DNA of 64,000 bases, taken from assembly GCF_029023865.1 (NCBI RefSeq), contig NZ_CP118969.1, forward strand, positions 124,001-188,000, given 5' to 3'. Below, piece by piece: positions 8,521 through 16,533 of this stretch. The notes beneath the pieces are model-generated. The model had not been told where the DNA came from. It ran no database searches and was given only the letters and a program-made list of their open reading frames with translations. Source of the stretch: Lactococcus lactis (lineage in GTDB: Bacteria; Bacillota; Bacilli; Lactobacillales; Streptococcaceae). Made by a program: the position numbers and the translations under genes. Within the stretch, counting starts at the first letter, position 1, and each line of letters starts with the position of its first letter.

Positions 8521-9326
8521 AAAAGAAATTTAGTTTGATCGCAATGGTAGGGGCGGCTCTTTTGTTGCTTACAGCTTGTGGAACAACAGCTGTGACAAGT
8601 AGTTCAACCAACCTTTGGGACCAAATTGTATATGGCTTTGCACAGGTTATTCGTTTCTTGTCATTTGGTGGTTTGACCGGAGTTGGTATTATTTTATTCA
8701 CGATTGTTATTCGGGCAGCATTGCTTCCCTTGATGAATATCCAAATCAAATCTAGCCAACGTATGCAAGAAATTCAGCCAGAAATCAAAAAAATTCAGGC
8801 TAAATACCCAAGCAAAGATATGGAATCTCGTCGTTTGATGAACGAGGAAATTCAAAAACTTTATGCAGAAAATAAAGTCAACCCTTACATGGGTTGTTTA
8901 CCACTAGTTGTTCAAATGCCAGTGCTATGGGCACTTTATCAAGCCTTGTCTCGTGTGGACTTTTTGAAACACGGAACTTTCCTATGGTTTGAAATTGGTG
9001 CTAAAGACCCTACTTTTATTTTGCCTATATTGGCTGCGGTCTTTACTTTCTTGAGTTCATACTTGATGATGAAATCTGCTCCAGAAAGAAATGCAATGAC
9101 AACTTCAATGACTTATATCATGCCTATTTTCATCTTGATTATGGGGGTTAACTTTGCTGCTGGGATTGCACTCTACTGGGTAATCTCTAATGCTTTCCAA
9201 GTATTCCAAACAATGTTGTTGGCAAATCCATACAAAATTATTGCGGCGCGTGAAGCTAAGGTACAGGTCGAAAAAGACAAAATTAAAGCTCGCGAAAAAG
9301 CATTGAAGAAAGCAAGAAAAAAATAA
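8517..9326 (+). CDS. yidC: Membrane protein insertase YidC/OxaA (lipoprotein type)
   Basis: Inserts and folds proteins in the cytoplasmic membrane, alone or with Sec. The N-terminus is a lipoprotein signal peptide ending in LLTAC, with the lipidated Cys at residue 21, typical for Gram-positive YidC. Five membrane segments follow, with the conserved [20 protein letters not shown] region and a positively charged C-terminal tail. The start is TTG, overlapping the rnpA stop. At 269 aa it is a normal YidC1. Many lactic acid bacteria also have a second YidC elsewhere, so this copy may not be the only one. Confidence 0.95.
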   Translation: MKKKFSLIAMVGAALLLLTACGTTAVTSSSTNLWDQIVYGFAQVIRFLSFGGLTGVGIILFTIVIRAALLPLMNIQIKSSQRMQEIQPEIKKIQAKYPSKDMESRRLMNEEIQKLYAENKVNPYMGCLPLVVQMPVLWALYQALSRVDFLKHGTFLWFEIGAKDPTFILPILAAVFTFLSSYLMMKSAPERNAMTTSMTYIMPIFILIMGVNFAAGIALYWVISNAFQVFQTMLLANPYKIIAAREAKVQVEKDKIKAREKALKKARKK

Positions 9327-9414
9327 AAAATACCATTGGCAGTTTTTATTTTAATTTGGAAGTTGTGCTAGAAATTGTCAATAGGCTTTATCATATGACA
9401 GGAGTAGTTTTATT

Positions 9415-10329
9415 ATGGCTATTTTTACTGGTGAAACGGTCGAAGATGCAATCGAACGTGGCTTAAATCGCTTAAATGTTAAGCGTGAAAATGTTCATAT
9501 TCATATTGAACAAAAAGAAAAAAAGGGTTTCTTAGGATTTGGAAAGAAACGGGCTCGGGTTAATATTGAGCCAATCCATGAAGAAACAGTGCGTAAAGCT
9601 GACCATTTAGCAGAACGTGGTGTGGATGATACAATTAATCTTGGTGTGCCTAAGTCACAATCTGCTATGGAAGCAACACTTGAATTAAGCCAAGTGGTTA
9701 AAGCTGTCCGTGCGGCTGAGAGAGAACAAAATGGTGAAATCACTGAAGAAGAGCGTAATGCGATTATTGAAGTGGCTAAAAAGACGGTTGTTCAAAATCG
9801 TCAAGGAACAGCAGACCTCTCTGATGTGGTTTCTGCTGTTAAAGAAGAAGTTGAAGCGAAGAAAGAAGTTTCAAACGAAGATGAAAAAATTGCTTCAAAA
9901 ATTTCAAGCTATTTAACAACTATCACACAAGAAATGGGAATTGCAACGCGTGTTTCAGTTTCTCGTGACGGAAATTTAACAGTTTTCAATTTGACTTCTA
10001 ATCATGATGCTTTGCTTATTGGCAAACATGGTAAAATTTTACAAAGTTTGCAAATTTTAGCAAAAGCTTACGCTAATAGTATTTTGAATACACGAATGAA
10101 TATTGCTGTTAATGTGGGTGATTATCATGAAAAACGCAAAGCTTATATCGTAAGTCTTGCTCATCGTGCAGCTGAACGTGCGCGTGGCGGTGAAACTGTT
10201 TATATTAATGATTTACAGTCTAATGAACGTAAAATTGTTCACACTATTATTGGTCAGGAAAATGGTGTATCAAGTCATTCAGAAGGACAGGAATATAATC
10301 GCTATATTGTTGTGGCTAAAGAGATTTAG
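9415..10329 (+). CDS. khpB: KhpB/Jag RNA-binding protein
   Basis: An RNA-binding protein that partners KhpA and affects cell division and elongation in streptococci. Residues 1-50 are the Jag_N domain, with EKKGFLGFGKKRARV. A charged linker spans about 50-155. A KH domain follows, with the GKHG loop within LLIGKHGKILQSLQ. The C-terminal R3H domain contains the Arg-x3-His motif ERKIVH. The length (304 aa) is typical. The SD ACAGGAG precedes the ATG. It lies 88 nt after yidC in the conserved cluster and is likely co-transcribed. The next gene, rpmH, has its own promoter starting right after this stop codon. Confidence 0.93.
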   Translation: MAIFTGETVEDAIERGLNRLNVKRENVHIHIEQKEKKGFLGFGKKRARVNIEPIHEETVRKADHLAERGVDDTINLGVPKSQSAMEATLELSQVVKAVRAAEREQNGEITEEERNAIIEVAKKTVVQNRQGTADLSDVVSAVKEEVEAKKEVSNEDEKIASKISSYLTTITQEMGIATRVSVSRDGNLTVFNLTSNHDALLIGKHGKILQSLQILAKAYANSILNTRMNIAVNVGDYHEKRKAYIVSLAHRAAERARGGETVYINDLQSNERKIVHTIIGQENGVSSHSEGQEYNRYIVVAKEI

Positions 10330-10331
10330 CC

Positions 10332-10460
10332 TTGACAAAAGACCTTTCATAGTGTAGAATTGTAAGGTATGCTTTTAATAGCAGTAAAAAGATGAAAGGA
10401 ACACCGAAAAGGTGGAGCTACTTTCAACCAAAAGTGAAGTAGCCCAGGGACTTATATAAA
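10332..10460 (+). promoter_or_regulatory. rpmH promoter and structured leader
   Basis: TTGACA (10332-10337), 17 bases and TAGAAT (10355-10360) form a strong promoter. The roughly 95-nt leader contains a hairpin, GCTACTT (about 10417-10423) with AAGTAGC (about 10436-10443), ending just before the SD AGGGA. It could hide or expose the ribosome site; that is an inference. Confidence 0.65.
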
Positions 10461-10595
10461 ATGAAACGTACTTACCAACCACACAAAAAATCTCGTAAGA
10501 CTACTCACGGATTCCGTAGCCGTATGGCAACTAAAAACGGACGTCGTGTCCTTGCAGCTCGTCGTCGTAAAGGACGTGCTTCACTTACAGTTTAA
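10461..10595 (+). CDS. rpmH: 50S ribosomal protein L34
   Basis: A 44-residue, very basic ribosomal protein of the large subunit. The sequence begins [18 protein letters not shown] and ends [11 protein letters not shown], the standard L34 pattern. The codons are strongly biased, as expected for a highly expressed gene. In most bacteria rpmH precedes rnpA near dnaA; here it follows jag and has its own promoter, leader hairpin and terminator, so the ancestral rpmH-rnpA overlap has been broken. Confidence 0.97.
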   Translation: MKRTYQPHKKSRKTTHGFRSRMATKNGRRVLAARRRKGRASLTV

Positions 10596-10610
10596 TTTGT
10601 AAATGAAATT

Positions 10611-10638
10611 GAAATCAGCTTATGGCTGATTTTTTTTA
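10611..10638 (+). terminator. rpmH terminator
   Basis: AATCAGC and GCTGATT arms with a short loop are followed by eight T residues. Confidence 0.85.
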
Positions 10639-10685
10639 TTTGATTATTCATAAATAAGGCAGGAGTCAGTTGATGATTAAATATA

Positions 10686-10719
10686 TTTTGTTAAACGGTT
10701 TCATTAATTGTGTTATAAT
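10686..10719 (+). promoter_or_regulatory. Extended -10 promoter of the aldo/keto reductase, with partial cre-like word
   Basis: TGTTATAAT (TATAAT at 10714-10719) is an extended -10. The upstream TGTTAAACGGTTTCA partly resembles a CcpA cre site but has spacing faults, so CcpA control is only a weak suggestion. Confidence 0.4.
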
Positions 10720-10802
10720 GGTTTTATTAAATAATTAGTGAAATTTTTTCCTTTGTTGATTGAAGATAAGGTGAAATCTCACACTTAAAGGAGAGTTTTG
10801 TC

Positions 10803-11714
10803 GTGAAAAAATTCAAAATTGGTGAACTTGAAGCTTCTCAAATTATTTTAGGTTGTATGAGAATTAATGAAGAGGGAAAAGATCCGGTTGCTGTCATTGA
10901 AAAATCAGTGGAGCAAGGAATAAATTTCTTTGACCATGCTGATATCTATGGGGGTGGAGCTTGTGAATCGATTTTTGCAGATGCTCTAGAAAAATCGTCA
11001 GTAAAACGAGAAGATATTATTTTACAGTCAAAATGTGGAATTGTTCCTGGAAAAATGTTCGATTTTTCAAAAAAACATATTATTGAATCGGTTGAGGGGA
11101 GTTTATCTCGTTTAAAAACTGATTATTTGGATACTTTGCTCTTGCATCGTCCAGATACTTTAGTCGAACCTGAAGAAGTAGCTGAGGCTTTTTATGAATT
11201 GGAAAAAGCAGGAAAAGTACGTTATTTTGGGGTTTCTAATCAAAATCCTGGTCAAGTTGAACTGTTGAAAACAGCGGTGAAAGAGCCGTTGTTGTTTAAT
11301 CAATTACAGTTTGGCTTGAAACATACGGGAATGATTGATGCTGGGATTCATGTAAATATGAGTGATGAAGGTTCTTTTGTTCATGATAATGGTATTTTAG
11401 AGTATTCTCGTATTAATAAGATGACTATTCAGGCTTGGTCACCTTTCCAATATGGTTTCTTTGAAGGTGTCTTTGTTGGAAATGAAAAATTCCCTGATTT
11501 GAATAAAAAATTGGAATTTTATTCAGAAAAATACAATTCTACCCCAACTGGAATTGCTGTCGCTTGGATTAATCGGCATCCTGCCAATATCCAAACAATT
11601 ATTGGAACGATGACATTGAGCCGAATTGAAGAAATTGCTGCTGCTTCAGATATTGTCTTAGAACGTGCGGAATGGTACGACTTGTACATGGCGGCTGGAA
11701 ACATTTTACCTTAA
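10803..11714 (+). CDS. Aldo/keto reductase, YdhF-like
   Basis: An NADPH-dependent oxidoreductase of the AKR fold, about 303 aa. The catalytic tetrad is visible: Asp44 and Tyr49 in FFDHADIYGG, the Lys in QSKCGI, and the His in LLLHRPD. The phosphate-binding strand near the C-terminus (IIGTMTLSRIEEIAAA) is also present. It starts at GTG 10803 after AAGGAGAG. It stands alone between terminators with its own extended -10 promoter. The natural carbonyl substrate is unknown. YdhF-like subgroup placement is by eye. Confidence 0.85.
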   Translation: MKKFKIGELEASQIILGCMRINEEGKDPVAVIEKSVEQGINFFDHADIYGGGACESIFADALEKSSVKREDIILQSKCGIVPGKMFDFSKKHIIESVEGSLSRLKTDYLDTLLLHRPDTLVEPEEVAEAFYELEKAGKVRYFGVSNQNPGQVELLKTAVKEPLLFNQLQFGLKHTGMIDAGIHVNMSDEGSFVHDNGILEYSRINKMTIQAWSPFQYGFFEGVFVGNEKFPDLNKKLEFYSEKYNSTPTGIAVAWINRHPANIQTIIGTMTLSRIEEIAAASDIVLERAEWYDLYMAAGNILP

Positions 11715-11727
11715 AATCATTGTAGTA

Positions 11728-11755
11728 AAGACTAGTTTTTAAAACTAGTCTTTTA
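11728..11755 (+). terminator. Terminator of the aldo/keto reductase
   Basis: AAAGACTAGTTTT pairs with AAAACTAGTCTTT, followed by T residues. A second AAAAGCC/GGCTTTT hairpin lies at 11807-11828. Confidence 0.8.
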
Positions 11756-11851
11756 TTGAACTTATTTTTATAATTTATACCTTTGGAAATTTTTAACTTA
11801 AATTTAAAAGCCTTGATAGAAGGCTTTTATTTACTTTAATGGAGGAAACGG

Positions 11852-11880
11852 TTGAATTCAAGCAAAAAATAACGTATAAT
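11852..11880 (+). promoter_or_regulatory. Promoter of the ireB-ruvX operon
   Basis: TTGAAT (11852-11857), 17 bases and TATAAT (11875-11880). The leader is about 145 nt and contains one CTGTCAGTAA word at 11916-11925. Confidence 0.65.
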
Positions 11881-12033
11881 TAACATGTATCTAAGAAATT
11901 TTTAATGGGATATTTCTGTCAGTAAATAAAATGATTGTCTTCTAAAAATGTGGACATCAGTTGGCTGACGGGATGGAAATTATTGATTTTTAGTTTAATC
12001 TGGCTTTACAGATAAATTTAAAGGAGGTGTCTT

Positions 12034-12300
12034 ATGAGTTTTACAGATGAAACAGTCCGTTTTGAATTTGGTGATTCGGACAAGAAAGAAATTGGCGAAA
12101 CACTCGTTGATGTTTACAATGTGCTTGAGGCTAAGGGTTACAATCCTATCAATCAAATCGTGGGTTATGTTTTGTCGGGAGACCCTGCTTATATCCCTCG
12201 TCATGATGATGCACGTAATAAAATTCGTCGTTTTGACCGAGATGATATTGTTGAGGAATTAATCAAGAATTATTTGAAAGATAATGGTGTCAATTTATAG
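12034..12300 (+). CDS. ireB: IreB-family regulatory phosphoprotein (UPF0297)
   Basis: A small (88 aa) cytoplasmic regulator. In enterococci IreB is phosphorylated by the PASTA kinase IreK at Thr4/Thr7 and controls cephalosporin tolerance. This protein keeps both residues (MSFTDET, Thr4 and Thr7) and the family blocks [20 protein letters not shown] and [10 protein letters not shown]. The SD AAGGAGG precedes the ATG. The next gene starts at the GTG sharing the last base of this stop codon, in the conserved ireB-ruvX-DUF1292 order of Firmicutes. Its role in this organism is inferred from the enterococcal work. Confidence 0.9.
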   Translation: MSFTDETVRFEFGDSDKKEIGETLVDVYNVLEAKGYNPINQIVGYVLSGDPAYIPRHDDARNKIRRFDRDDIVEELIKNYLKDNGVNL

Positions 12301-12731
12301 TGTTTGCACGAATTTTAGGGCTTGATGTCGGAACAAAAACTGTGGGAGTTTCTGTCAGTGATTTACTTGGGATGACCGCTCAACCTGTTGAAACCATTAA
12401 GATTGACAGTGAAGCTGGTGAGCTTGGCTTTGAACGTTTGGGCGTTTTGATTAAAGAATACAAACCTGAAAAGGTAGTTCTTGGTCTTCCAAAACATATG
12501 AACGGTGATGAAGGGATTCGTGCCGAAGCATCACGGGATTATGGTACAAAATTAGCCAATGAATTCGGTTTGGAAGTCGCTTATCAAGATGAACGATTGA
12601 CAACTGCGCAAGCTGAAAAAGTATTGATTGATGGTGGTGTGCGTCGTAAAGATCGCAAAAAATCAATTGATAAATTGGCTGCTGTTTTGATTTTACAAAA
12701 TTATTTGGATGCTCATGCATTAAAATTATAA
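12300..12731 (+). CDS. ruvX: Putative pre-16S rRNA nuclease / Holliday junction resolvase-like YqgF
   Basis: A 143-residue RNase H-fold protein. The first strand [17 protein letters not shown] carries the metal-binding Asp, and [10 protein letters not shown] the second acidic group; a final Asp lies in KSIDKLAAV. YqgF is required for 16S rRNA 5' end processing in Escherichia coli and has been proposed to cut Holliday junctions. The start is GTG at 12300, overlapping the ireB stop by one base. A CTGTCAGTGA word falls inside the coding region at about 12352. Confidence 0.93.
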   Translation: MFARILGLDVGTKTVGVSVSDLLGMTAQPVETIKIDSEAGELGFERLGVLIKEYKPEKVVLGLPKHMNGDEGIRAEASRDYGTKLANEFGLEVAYQDERLTTAQAEKVLIDGGVRRKDRKKSIDKLAAVLILQNYLDAHALKL

Positions 12732-12883
12732 TTTTTGGTTTACTGATGAAAGCTTTAGTTTATTTGTAAGTATAAAAATACTGACAAGTATTCGTAGGAT
12801 TTTCTATCAGTAAAAGTTGTCTATTTATTTTATTATGAATAGCAGAAAATTCCTCTAATTAAGGATGAAGAAAAGGAAATAAA

Positions 12884-13207
12884 ATGACTCATACACATGA
12901 TCACGAACATGACCATAATCATGAACTTGACTATATTACTTTGGTTGATGAAAATGGAAACGAAAGCTTGTTCCAAATTTTGATTACCATTGATGGACAA
13001 GAAGAATTTGGCAAAAACTATGTTGTTTTACAGCCTACTGAGTTTGAAGAAGATGAACAAGGTCTTATCGATGTTTTGGCTTACTCATTTACTGAGAATG
13101 CTGACGGTACTGAGGGTGATTTGCAACCAATCCCTGAAGATGCTGAAGATGAATGGGATATGATTGAAGAAGTCTTCAATAGCTTTATGGATGAACAAGA
13201 AGATTAA
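12884..13207 (+). CDS. DUF1292 (UPF0473, YrzB-like) protein
   Basis: A 107-residue acidic protein of unknown function, the third member of the conserved ireB-ruvX-DUF1292 block. The DUF1292 core ([20 protein letters not shown] to YVVLQPTE) is clear. The N-terminus is unusual: the first 14 residues are a His/Asp-rich stretch ([14 protein letters not shown]) that could bind metal such as zinc or nickel. The C-terminal third is strongly acidic. The SD AAAGGAAA precedes the ATG. A bidirectional terminator ends the gene. Confidence 0.88.
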   Translation: MTHTHDHEHDHNHELDYITLVDENGNESLFQILITIDGQEEFGKNYVVLQPTEFEEDEQGLIDVLAYSFTENADGTEGDLQPIPEDAEDEWDMIEEVFNSFMDEQED

Positions 13208-13210
13208 AAT

Positions 13211-13240
13211 AAAAAGCTGTCATTAACTGACGGCTTTTTA
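13211..13240. terminator. Bidirectional terminator between DUF1292 and the TMEM175-like gene
   Basis: AAAAAGCTGTCA (13211-13222) pairs with TGACGGCTTTTT, with one wobble. Confidence 0.8.
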
Positions 13241-13789
13241 TTTCTTTAAGAAACTTATGAGGGATATTGTAGCAAGCATAGCAACGCAAACTAAGCCGAT
13301 AGGAGGCCAAAACCAAACGATAACAATAGAAAGAAAGTTGATGAGAAAAAGATTTCTACCTGAAAGACTGTGTGTGAGTTCTTTGTATTCTTTATCAGGA
13401 TTTTCTTTGAGCAGCTCATGGTCCATAAGATGAAAAACAGCCGCCCAGAGAAAAATAACAATCAAATAGAAAAATTCAGGGAGAAACTCACTTGCATGTT
13501 TTCCGACCCAACCCGTGGTGAAGGGGAAAAATGACATAATGAATAGCCAGAGCGTATTCAATAAGAATATTCGAGGAGTAATATTTTTAATATCACGATA
13601 AAGTTGATGATGATTATACCATACGGTCATAATCATAAAAAAGCTCAAAGCATAGGCTAAAAGTGGGATGGTTAATTCTGCCAGAGTAGGCCAGCCACTT
13701 TTATCAGGGGTTTTAAATTCTAAAACCATAATCGTTGCAATGATGGCAATAATAGCATCTGTAAAAGCCAAAAATCTTTCTTTTTCCAT
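13238..13789 (-). CDS. TMEM175-family (DUF1211) potassium channel-like protein
   Basis: A 183-residue membrane protein with about five or six hydrophobic segments. The N-terminus carries FTDAIIAIIATIMVLEF, the family signature FSDxxxAIxxTxxxxE that lines the pore in TMEM175 channels. The later HHQLYRDIKN and LFIMSFFPF blocks fit the same family. Bacterial TMEM175 homologues form tetrameric K+-permeable channels; function here is inferred. The gene converges with DUF1292, and its own promoter region lies in the 90-nt gap after the SDR terminator. Confidence 0.8.
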   Translation of the reverse strand: MEKERFLAFTDAIIAIIATIMVLEFKTPDKSGWPTLAELTIPLLAYALSFFMIMTVWYNHHQLYRDIKNITPRIFLLNTLWLFIMSFFPFTTGWVGKHASEFLPEFFYLIVIFLWAAVFHLMDHELLKENPDKEYKELTHSLSGRNLFLINFLSIVIVWFWPPIGLVCVAMLATISLISFLKK

Positions 13790-13844
13790 GGAATTATTTT
13801 ATCATAAATGTTAAGATTTGCTTACGCTTTTTTCAAAAAACAAT

Positions 13845-13881
13845 AAAAAAGTTGCTGACCAATCTGTCAGTAACTTTTTTA
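13845..13881. terminator. Terminator carrying a CTGTCAGTAA word
   Basis: GTTGCTGAC (13851-13859) and GTCAGTAAC (13867-13875) arms lie between an A tract and a T tract. It ends the minus-strand SDR gene. Confidence 0.75.
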
Positions 13882-13882
13882 T

Positions 13883-14671
13883 TTATTTTTTAAATTTACG
13901 CTTTAAACCATTTTTAGCGACATCTTTAATGACTTTGTTACGTAAGCCTGGTTCATAGTTATCATAAATTGTTCCGTCAAAATTAATAATTTGAGCATTA
14001 TGATTTTTGTCATCAAAAATAAATTTACTAATCATTTGAGCTGTTTCTTCAGGAGATTTTACAAATGGACTATCCCCAACTTTTGCACCGTTCAAATCTG
14101 TTGCAACTGCACCAGGCATAACAGCAAAGATTTGTTTTTTAGATTTATCTTTTTTGAATTGATGACCAAAAGCAAAGGTCATGGCATTTTGTGCGGCTTT
14201 TGAAGTGACATAAGCAAGTGGCATCCAATATTCTTGAGAAACGGGTACGGTGATGTTAATAATTTTAGCGTTTTCTGTCAGTGAATGTGGAAGAAGTTCT
14301 TTAATCACAGCATGTGTTCCCAAAAAATTGGTCTTAATTGTTTCTTCTAAATCAGTTGTTGAATAATCAAAAGCTGATTTTTCCATATCAAGATGCCCTT
14401 TATCTGAATGAATATTCCCAGAAATTCCAGCATTATTAATAAGTAAATCAATATCTGTCAGTGCTGACAGACTCGTCAATTGATTTAAGTCATCTAAATC
14501 TACTTTGACAAATTCGGCAGTAATTCCTTCGGCCTTCAGTTTTTCAACGGCTTCTTGTCCACGCGTTTCATTACGGGCTCCGATCAAGACTTCATAGCCG
14601 CGATGACCAAGGTTTTGAGCAAGTGCAAAACCAATTCCTTTATTTGCGCCAGTGATAAGTGTTTTCGTGAT
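13883..14671 (-). CDS. Short-chain dehydrogenase/reductase with no canonical start codon
   Basis: An NAD(P)-dependent oxidoreductase of about 262 aa. The cofactor motif TGANKGIG is near the N-terminus, NNAG follows, and the active-site YVTSK is present. The start is odd: a strong SD AAAGGAG (about 14676-14682) is followed by ATC ACG AAA ACA, with no ATG, GTG or TTG. ATC is 4 nt and ACG 7 nt from the SD. A canonical start (TTG 14722) exists upstream but has no SD and overlaps the previous gene. Relatives would start M(T)KTLITGA, so one base of the start appears changed. It lies 17 nt after the DUF2316 gene. The substrate is unknown. Confidence 0.8.
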   Translation of the reverse strand: MTKTLITGANKGIGFALAQNLGHRGYEVLIGARNETRGQEAVEKLKAEGITAEFVKVDLDDLNQLTSLSALTDIDLLINNAGISGNIHSDKGHLDMEKSAFDYSTTDLEETIKTNFLGTHAVIKELLPHSLTENAKIINITVPVSQEYWMPLAYVTSKAAQNAMTFAFGHQFKKDKSKKQIFAVMPGAVATDLNGAKVGDSPFVKSPEETAQMISKFIFDDKNHNAQIINFDGTIYDNYEPGLRNKVIKDVAKNGLKRKFKK

Positions 14672-14687
14672 TTTTCTCCTTTGAGTT

Positions 14688-14999
14688 TTAGTTGTCGCCT
14701 TTAGACATTTGTTGTTGGTCAATTAGATTGGAATTTAAAAACCAGTGACGGTGCCAATCTCCAGATAAAGCGGTAAAGGGAACAGGTTGTTGACCTGTTT
14801 TTTCTACTTTTTCTAGTAAATAATTTCGTAAAATCCAAGTGTCTTCGAGTGTTCTTTGTTTAAGATTAAATATTTTTTCAAGTTTTACTTCGCTAATTTT
14901 TAAATCAGTAGCAACTTCAGATTTGCTAAGTTTTGTGAGTTCAAAATTTTTACGGAGTTCTTTTTTGGTATTATGCATTTGAAAGGGATTAAGTGACAT
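14688..14999 (-). CDS. DUF2316 family protein
   Basis: A 103-residue protein recognised as DUF2316 by its layout: an N-terminal MSLNPFQMHNTKKELRKNFE helix, a helix-turn-helix-like KSEVATDLKISEVKLEKIF, then WILRNYLLEKVE and PVPFTALSGDWHRHWFLN. The middle suggests a small DNA- or protein-binding helical module; no biochemical role is established that I know of. It sits between two SDR genes on the same strand (9 nt after one, 17 nt before the next), so the three form an operon behind the TetR operator at 15862-15889. DUF2316 genes are often found next to oxidoreductases. Confidence 0.85.
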   Translation of the reverse strand: MSLNPFQMHNTKKELRKNFELTKLSKSEVATDLKISEVKLEKIFNLKQRTLEDTWILRNYLLEKVEKTGQQPVPFTALSGDWHRHWFLNSNLIDQQQMSKGDN

Positions 15000-15008
15000 T
15001 TTTCTTCT

Positions 15009-15794
15009 CTAATCTTTCATTTTGGGAAAATAATTGCTGAGCATTTGTTGAGAAAGTAGTTTGGTGTTTTCGTCACTATTTACTTTGCCCATTTGGTGAA
15101 GTTGTTTAGCAAAACCAGCGTCAATCCGGTCTAAGCCATTTTCAAGCCCGGCTAAAGTTTCACTAATTAAGTCTGAAAGTGCCATGTTATTGGGTGCGTC
15201 AGTATTTGTATGGCTTTCGAGATTTGTTTCAGCAACTAATGGTGGAACTAATTCGATGACTTTTAAAGTCTTTTCAAAATATTTAGCTTGTTCTCGAAGC
15301 GCATCAGAGTAAAAATGAACCCCAGCTTTGGTCAAATTGTAAATAGGGTGTGCACCGTCAGCCAGATTTGATAATCCTGATGAAACATTAATTACTAGCC
15401 CATTATTTGCGACAAGGATTTTCAAAAATGCTTGTGTCACAGCAATTGTTCCTAATAAATTAATATGAATTTCTTCTGTCAGTACTTTTAGAGAATTATC
15501 AGCTTGTTCAAATAAATTAATCGCACGCATAATTCCGGCACAGTTCATAATGACATCAAGTTGAGGGAAATTTTCTTTGATGAATTTGACTAATTGGGGG
15601 AGGGAGTCTTTGTCAGCAACATCACTGACAAATCCTGTAAAAGTTGGATTTTCATTTAAAATTTGATTAAGACGTTTTTCATTTCGGGCGGTAATGATGA
15701 CTTTATTTCCTAATTCGGAAAACTTTTTAGCAAAACCAAGTCCGATTCCGCTTGTACCACCTGTGATTAAAATCGTATGTCCTGTAAATGTCAT
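15009..15794 (-). CDS. Short-chain dehydrogenase/reductase, DltE-like
   Basis: A 261-residue classical SDR. TGGTSGIG (residues 11-18) binds the dinucleotide, NCAG is the structural motif, SSGLSN provides the catalytic Ser region, and YNLTKAG holds the Tyr and Lys. The family is close to DltE-type SDRs, which have no proven role in D-alanylation. The SD AAAGGAG precedes the ATG. It is the first gene of a three-gene minus operon and is divergent from a TetR gene. The reading frame contains one CTGTCAGTAC word (at about 15477). Confidence 0.87.
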   Translation of the reverse strand: MTFTGHTILITGGTSGIGLGFAKKFSELGNKVIITARNEKRLNQILNENPTFTGFVSDVADKDSLPQLVKFIKENFPQLDVIMNCAGIMRAINLFEQADNSLKVLTEEIHINLLGTIAVTQAFLKILVANNGLVINVSSGLSNLADGAHPIYNLTKAGVHFYSDALREQAKYFEKTLKVIELVPPLVAETNLESHTNTDAPNNMALSDLISETLAGLENGLDRIDAGFAKQLHQMGKVNSDENTKLLSQQMLSNYFPKMKD

Positions 15795-15848
15795 GATTTC
15801 TCCTTTTTATGAGGTTATTTTTTTTAACTTTTATAACCAACAAAATGA

Positions 15849-15899
15849 ATTATAAACCAGAAAGTTATATTTGTCAAGAATTATAACTTGTGTTACAAT
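15849..15899. promoter_or_regulatory. Face-to-face promoters with TetR operator
   Basis: On the minus strand TTGACA (15872-15877) and TATAAT (15849-15854) are 17 bases apart. On the plus strand TTGTCA (15871-15876) and TACAAT (15894-15899) are also 17 apart. The two -35 boxes share the same DNA, inside a perfect 8-bp inverted repeat AAGTTATA (15862-15869) / TATAACTT (15882-15889). One bound TetR dimer could block both promoters. Confidence 0.75.
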
Positions 15900-15905
15900 T
15901 AATTT

Positions 15906-16451
15906 ATGAATACACGTGAAAAGATATTAGGAAAAACAGAAGAATTTATCTTAGAGAATGGAATAGAGAAACTCACCATTTCAAAAATTGCTAAGGAACT
16001 CAATATTAGTCAACCAGCTATTTATAAGCACTTTAAAAGTAAAGATGAACTTTTAACGATACTTGCCCTTCGTTGGCTCAATGGTCAGACACTTGTAAAA
16101 ATATTTCCTTTTGACACAAGCAAGTATGAACATCAAAAAGAGATTGTTCATGATTGGCTCTGGTCAGTCGCCATTGCCAAATATGAAGCACATCGAAAAA
16201 CTCCAGAAATGTTTGCCTTATACACAACCTACATTGGAGAAAATTTAGAATTGGGACGTAAACATATTTTAGAAATGGTTGAGAGTCTAAAGACAGCTGC
16301 TAAATTTGAAAGTGAAGAGGAAGCTGCTGCTTATATTCAAGCTTTTGTTTATTTTCATCACCCAAAAATTGCCCCACAGTGGGATGACCAATTTCAAAAT
16401 CAATTTGAAAATCTCTGGACTTTGCTTGAACCGAATTTAAATGCCTTTTAA
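15906..16451 (+). CDS. TetR-family repressor of the SDR-DUF2316-SDR operon
   Basis: A 181-residue TetR regulator. The helix-turn-helix is at about residues 4-50 (ILGKTEEFILENGIEKLTIS, then IAKELNISQPAIYKHFKSKD). The C-terminal domain is not specific enough to name a ligand. The -10 hexamer ends 6 nt before the ATG and no SD is seen, so the mRNA is probably leaderless. It faces the SDR operon with an operator-like inverted repeat between them, which supports self-regulation plus control of the oxidoreductases. Confidence 0.88.
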   Translation: MNTREKILGKTEEFILENGIEKLTISKIAKELNISQPAIYKHFKSKDELLTILALRWLNGQTLVKIFPFDTSKYEHQKEIVHDWLWSVAIAKYEAHRKTPEMFALYTTYIGENLELGRKHILEMVESLKTAAKFESEEEAAAYIQAFVYFHHPKIAPQWDDQFQNQFENLWTLLEPNLNAF

Positions 16452-16452
16452 A

Positions 16453-16533
16453 GTTACTGACAGACTTTTTGGATTTCTGTCAGTAACTTTTACGATTTTG
16501 TCAGTAAAAAAACCTGTCAATTGACAGGTTTTT
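16453..16533. terminator. Two consecutive terminators between TetR and glgB
   Basis: The first pairs TTACTGACAG (16455-16464) with CTGTCAGTAA (16477-16486). The second is a near-perfect palindrome with AACCTGTCA and TGACAGGTT arms (16506-16533) and T tracts on both strands. They serve the converging TetR and glgB transcripts. Confidence 0.8.

Noticed and set aside
10686-10701. Strict cre site before the aldo/keto reductase
   Set aside because: The word TGTTAAACGGTTTCA needs an inserted base to match the consensus; listed only as weak.
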